Positions 1-6,929 of a stretch of 6,929 bases of DNA are shown here, in pieces. Source of the stretch: Caldilineaceae bacterium. Lineage in GTDB: Bacteria; Chloroflexota; Anaerolineae; Caldilineales; Caldilineaceae. Numbering within the stretch: position 1 is the stretch's first letter; every line of letters starts with the position of its first letter. Location of the stretch: assembly GCA_026645635.1 (NCBI GenBank), contig JAPKMV010000180.1, positions 1-6,929 on the forward strand, read 5' to 3'. The translations under genes were made by a program, and so were the position numbers. The notes beneath the pieces are model-generated. The model was given only the letters and a program-made list of their open reading frames with translations. It was not told where the DNA came from and did no database searches.

Positions 1-512
1 CCATAGTCGTGGAGCCGCACGTCGGTCACGTTGGAGATGAGCCGGTTGGCCAGCATCGAAGGCAGCCGCCGATCCAGGAAGCGATCCTGGCGGTCCTTGC
101 GCCATCCGCTGACGATGTCGTAGCCCTCGTCGATCTTGGCCATGAGCAGCGGAATGTCCATCGGGTCGTTTTGCAGGTCCGCATCCATCGTGATCACCAC
201 CTCCCCGCGCGCCTGGGTGAAACCGGCGGCAAAGCCTGCCGTTTGCCCGAAGTTGCGCCGGAAGCGGATGATCGTGAAGCGCGGGTCGCGCGTGGCGATG
301 TCGCTGAGCAGCGCAAAGCTGCGGTCGCGCGAGCCGTCGTCGATGATGATCACTTCGGCGGGCTGGCCATAGTTGGCAATCGCCTTGGTGAGTTCATCGT
401 ACAACCGCGGGATACTCTCCTCTTCGTTGTAGAGCGGAATCACGATCGAAATCCGTGGCGTTGCTGCTTCGATGCCTTCGTCGATCTCGTCTGGCGCAGT
501 TAGGACATTCAT
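1..512 (-). CDS. Family-2 glycosyltransferase, DPM1/GtrB-like (partial, C-terminus outside window)
   Basis: This is the N-terminal 170 residues of a GT-A fold, family-2 glycosyltransferase, open at the left edge of the window. Visible motifs: VIPLYNEE at residues 24-31 (nucleotide-binding beta strand), IDDGSRDRS at 57-65 (sugar-nucleotide Asp), FRRNFGQTAGFAAG at 84-97, MDADLQNDP at 109-117 (the DxD-like metal site), VSGWRKDR at 134-141 and DVRLHDY at 164-170. This motif order is typical of polyprenyl-phosphate mannosyl/glucosyltransferases (DPM1, GtrB, ArnC types), which move a sugar from a nucleotide donor to a membrane lipid carrier for cell-surface glycans. The sugar and acceptor cannot be told from this part, and any C-terminal membrane segments lie outside. 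The start is ATG at 512-510; the overlapping ATG at 508-506 meets a stop after two codons. The SD is weak (purine-rich AGAGAAG just upstream). The gene diverges from rpoB. Family assignment is secure; exact function is inference. Confidence 0.93.
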   Translation of the reverse strand, partial: MNVLTAPDEIDEGIEAATPRISIVIPLYNEEESIPRLYDELTKAIANYGQPAEVIIIDDGSRDRSFALLSDIATRDPRFTIIRFRRNFGQTAGFAAGFTQARGEVVITMDADLQNDPMDIPLLMAKIDEGYDIVSGWRKDRQDRFLDRRLPSMLANRLISNVTDVRLHDY

Positions 513-557
513 TGCTTCTCTATCCCGGCTTACCTAGCTTGAACTTACCAAATCAAG

Positions 558-586
558 ATTGTAGCATAGAAAGCTGTCACTGCCAG
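558..586 (-). promoter_or_regulatory. Sigma70-type promoter for the glycosyltransferase gene
   Basis: Read on the - strand, a -35-like CTGGCA (581-586) is followed after 17 bases by TACAAT (558-563), with an extended -10 TG (565-566) just upstream. Transcription should start near 551, giving a 5' UTR of about 40 nt before the ATG at 512. The -10 is a near-perfect match and the -35 matches the consensus at 4 of 6 positions. It is a pattern call only. Confidence 0.6.
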
Positions 587-688
587 CCTTGCGACCCTGT
601 TCGTCCTCAACTTGAACTGCGCCTTGATGGAAAATGCAAGCTGCCTTTCAGACAAAGCAGGTCAAGATGGATAAACTGATCATTCAGG

Positions 689-729
689 AAAATTTTGATT
701 TGACAGCACCGGGCGTTACGTGATAGCAT
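689..729 (+). promoter_or_regulatory. Sigma70-type promoter for the rpoBC leader
   Basis: A perfect -35 box TTGACA (700-705) is separated by 18 bases from the -10 TAGCAT (724-729), which also has the extended -10 TG at 721-722. An AT-rich AAAATTTT stretch (689-696) just upstream of the -35 resembles an UP element that would contact the alpha subunit C-terminal domain. The predicted start site is about 735-737, so the rpoB leader would be about 285 nt. No other convincing promoter is visible between here and rpoB. The bases after the -10 (CTGCG) are moderately GC-rich, which in other bacteria can make a promoter ppGpp-sensitive; that point is inference. Confidence 0.72.
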
Positions 730-732
730 CTG

Positions 733-776
733 CGTTTACGGTAATCGGCCCACAAGGGCCGATCCGCGCGTAAATG
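733..776 (+). promoter_or_regulatory. Hairpin at the 5' end of the rpoB leader RNA
   Basis: A perfect 8-bp inner stem pairs ATCGGCCC (744-751) with GGGCCGAT (756-763) around an ACAA loop. An outer stem pairs 733-740 (CGTTTACG) with 769-776 (CGTAAATG), with one G-U pair, across a small asymmetric internal loop. The structure begins at about the predicted transcription start, so it would cap the 5' end of the transcript. It has no following U-tract, so it is not a terminator. It may stabilise the mRNA or form part of a larger regulatory RNA; the role is unknown. Confidence 0.6.
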
Positions 777-780
777 GACG

Positions 781-853
781 GTGGAAAGGAATTGTGATCA
801 GGTGATGACAGGCATGATGGAAAGCTCGAGCGTCCAAACTGACCTGTTTCCAC
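781..853 (+). promoter_or_regulatory. Alternative (antiterminator-like) pairing in the rpoB leader
   Basis: GTGGAAA (781-787) is exactly complementary to TTTCCAC (847-853). The helix can continue, after a one-sided bulge at 788-798, with CAGGT (799-803) pairing ACCTG (842-846). This uses bases 799-803 and 853, which the terminator-like stem (797-804 with 853-860) also needs, so the two folds exclude each other. The switch is possible because ACCTG occurs twice, at 842-846 and 854-858, and CAGGT can pair with either copy. The complementarity is seen directly; the antiterminator role is inference without energy calculation. Confidence 0.45.
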
Positions 854-869
854 ACCTGATTTTTTTATT
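797..869 (+). terminator. Intrinsic terminator-like hairpin inside the rpoB leader (putative attenuator)
   Basis: ATCAGGTG (797-804) pairs perfectly with CACCTGAT (853-860), and the 3' arm runs straight into seven T residues (860-866) followed by ATT. The 48-nt apical part can fold further: ACAGG (808-812) with CCTGT (843-847), and TGGA (818-821) with TCCA (833-836). The hairpin lies about 130 nt after the only convincing promoter and about 155 nt before rpoB. The upstream neighbour is on the other strand, so the rpoB leader transcript is the only one it could stop. It could be an attenuator for rpoBC, or end a separate short RNA of about 130 nt. On the - strand there is no U-tract, so it would work in one direction only. 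Confidence 0.55.
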
Positions 870-894
870 GGTGGTTCAATTCAATAGCGTCTGA
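814..894 (+). CDS. Possible 26-codon leader ORF across the terminator
   Basis: ATG at 814 opens a 26-codon frame ending with TGA at 892-894; an in-frame ATG at 805 would give 29 codons. AGGTG at 800-804, nine bases before ATG 814, fits the 3' end of the anti-SD and could act as ribosome binding site. This SD lies in the 5' arm of the terminator-like stem, and the ORF reads through the U-tract. The peptide has a polar first half and a hydrophobic stretch (LIFLLVV) in the second. It has no run of one regulatory amino acid of the kind seen in classic leader peptides. A frame this short can easily arise by chance. Confidence 0.22.
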   Translation: MMESSSVQTDLFPHLIFLLVVQFNSV

Positions 895-961
895 CGATTG
901 TGTCGTGTCCAAGACACCGGCGAGTAGATGGCTCCAAAGTCGCATCGTTGCGGCTTCGACG
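870..961 (+). other. Rest of the rpoB 5' leader
   Basis: This stretch follows the terminator-like element and belongs to the leader. It contains a tight hairpin, GTGTC (905-909) with GACAC (913-917) around a 3-base CAA loop, and a second small one, CGCA (941-944) with TGCG (949-952). AGTCG (938-942) could also pair with CGACT (960-964), which would compete with the hairpin before the RBS. No convincing gene or promoter is visible here. Confidence 0.4.
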
Positions 962-1001
962 ACTGTCTGCCTGGGTGTCTTATTGTCATTTTACGGACAG
1001 T
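962..1001 (+). promoter_or_regulatory. Hairpin just upstream of the rpoB ribosome binding site
   Basis: ACTGTC (962-967) pairs perfectly with GACAGT (996-1001), extended by a T-G wobble and a G-C pair (968-969 with 994-995), around a loop of about 24 bases. It ends six bases before the SD sequence of rpoB. No U-tract follows, so it is not a terminator. Such a position could affect ribosome access, RNA processing or protein binding; the role is inference. Confidence 0.45.
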
Positions 1002-1007
1002 ATTATT

Positions 1008-1012
1008 AGGAG
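1008..1012 (+). promoter_or_regulatory. Ribosome binding site of rpoB
   Basis: AGGAG lies nine bases upstream of ATG 1022 and supports this start. The protein beginning here has a short polar tail and reaches the first conserved beta segment ([17 protein letters not shown]) from residue 29, which is normal for the family. Confidence 0.8.
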
Positions 1013-1021
1013 CTGGATTAC

Positions 1022-6929
<5,908 letters not shown>

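Noticed and set aside
9..503. A 164-codon + strand frame opposite the glycosyltransferase
   Set aside because: The - strand frame has the full set of family-2 glycosyltransferase motifs; the + strand frame is its antisense shadow.
676..687. CTGATCATTCAG, a short inverted repeat upstream of the rpoB promoter as an operator
   Set aside because: Only four bases per arm with a four-base spacer; easily expected by chance and without support from a second copy.
978..1006. Possible promoter with TATTAT (1001-1006) just before rpoB
   Set aside because: No acceptable -35 at 16-18 bases, and the start site would fall at or after the SD of rpoB.
513..1021. tRNA, rRNA, CRISPR or insertion-sequence remnants in the intergenic region
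   Set aside because: I saw no tRNA-like cloverleaf, no repeated spacer units, and no transposase or terminal inverted repeats. The structure there is explained by promoters and leader hairpins.

Overview
The window carries the start of the rpoB-rpoC transcription unit (RNA polymerase beta and beta' subunits) on the + strand, a divergent family-2 glycosyltransferase gene on the - strand, and a roughly 510-base intergenic region between them. The coding regions are GC-rich and the intergenic region is clearly more AT-rich. The beta' N-terminus (starting [19 protein letters not shown]), the absence of rplJ-rplL directly upstream of rpoB, and the positions of two large lineage-type insertions suggest Chloroflexota, perhaps an Anaerolineae or Caldilineae relative. 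This assignment is recognition from memory, not a search. Layout: 1-512 (-) is the N-terminal 170 residues of a DPM1/GtrB-like glycosyltransferase that runs off the left edge. It has its own promoter at 558-586. Region 513-1021 holds divergent promoters and an unusually structured rpoB leader. A strong sigma70-type promoter (700-729) should start transcription near 736, leaving a 5' leader of about 285 nt. That leader contains a 5'-end hairpin (733-776), a Rho-independent terminator-like hairpin with a U-tract (797-866), a mutually exclusive alternative pairing (781-853), a possible small upstream ORF across the terminator (814-894), and a hairpin just before the rpoB ribosome binding site (962-1001). 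Together these look like an attenuator or RNA switch in front of the core RNA polymerase operon. This is the most interesting candidate for undescribed biology here, but it rests on hand pairing only. Region 1022-4907 is rpoB and 4919-6929 is the first part of rpoC; their 11-bp spacing and the SD sequence next to the rpoB stop codon indicate one operon. Both genes are broken by one small indel each: rpoB near 3515 (about 2 bases missing) and rpoC near 6496 (one G missing). In both cases the conserved protein resumes perfectly in another frame, so assembly or sequencing error is the likeliest cause. Once restored, beta is about 1295 residues and has an extra insert of about 125-150 residues near its C-terminal third, with three related helical repeats. 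Beta' has a charged coiled-coil insert of about 190 residues just after the zinc-binding domain. The rifampicin-binding region and the catalytic motifs, including NADFDGDQ, are intact. Beta and beta' together form the catalytic core of RNA polymerase with alpha and omega; the glycosyltransferase is functionally unrelated and is only a divergent neighbour.
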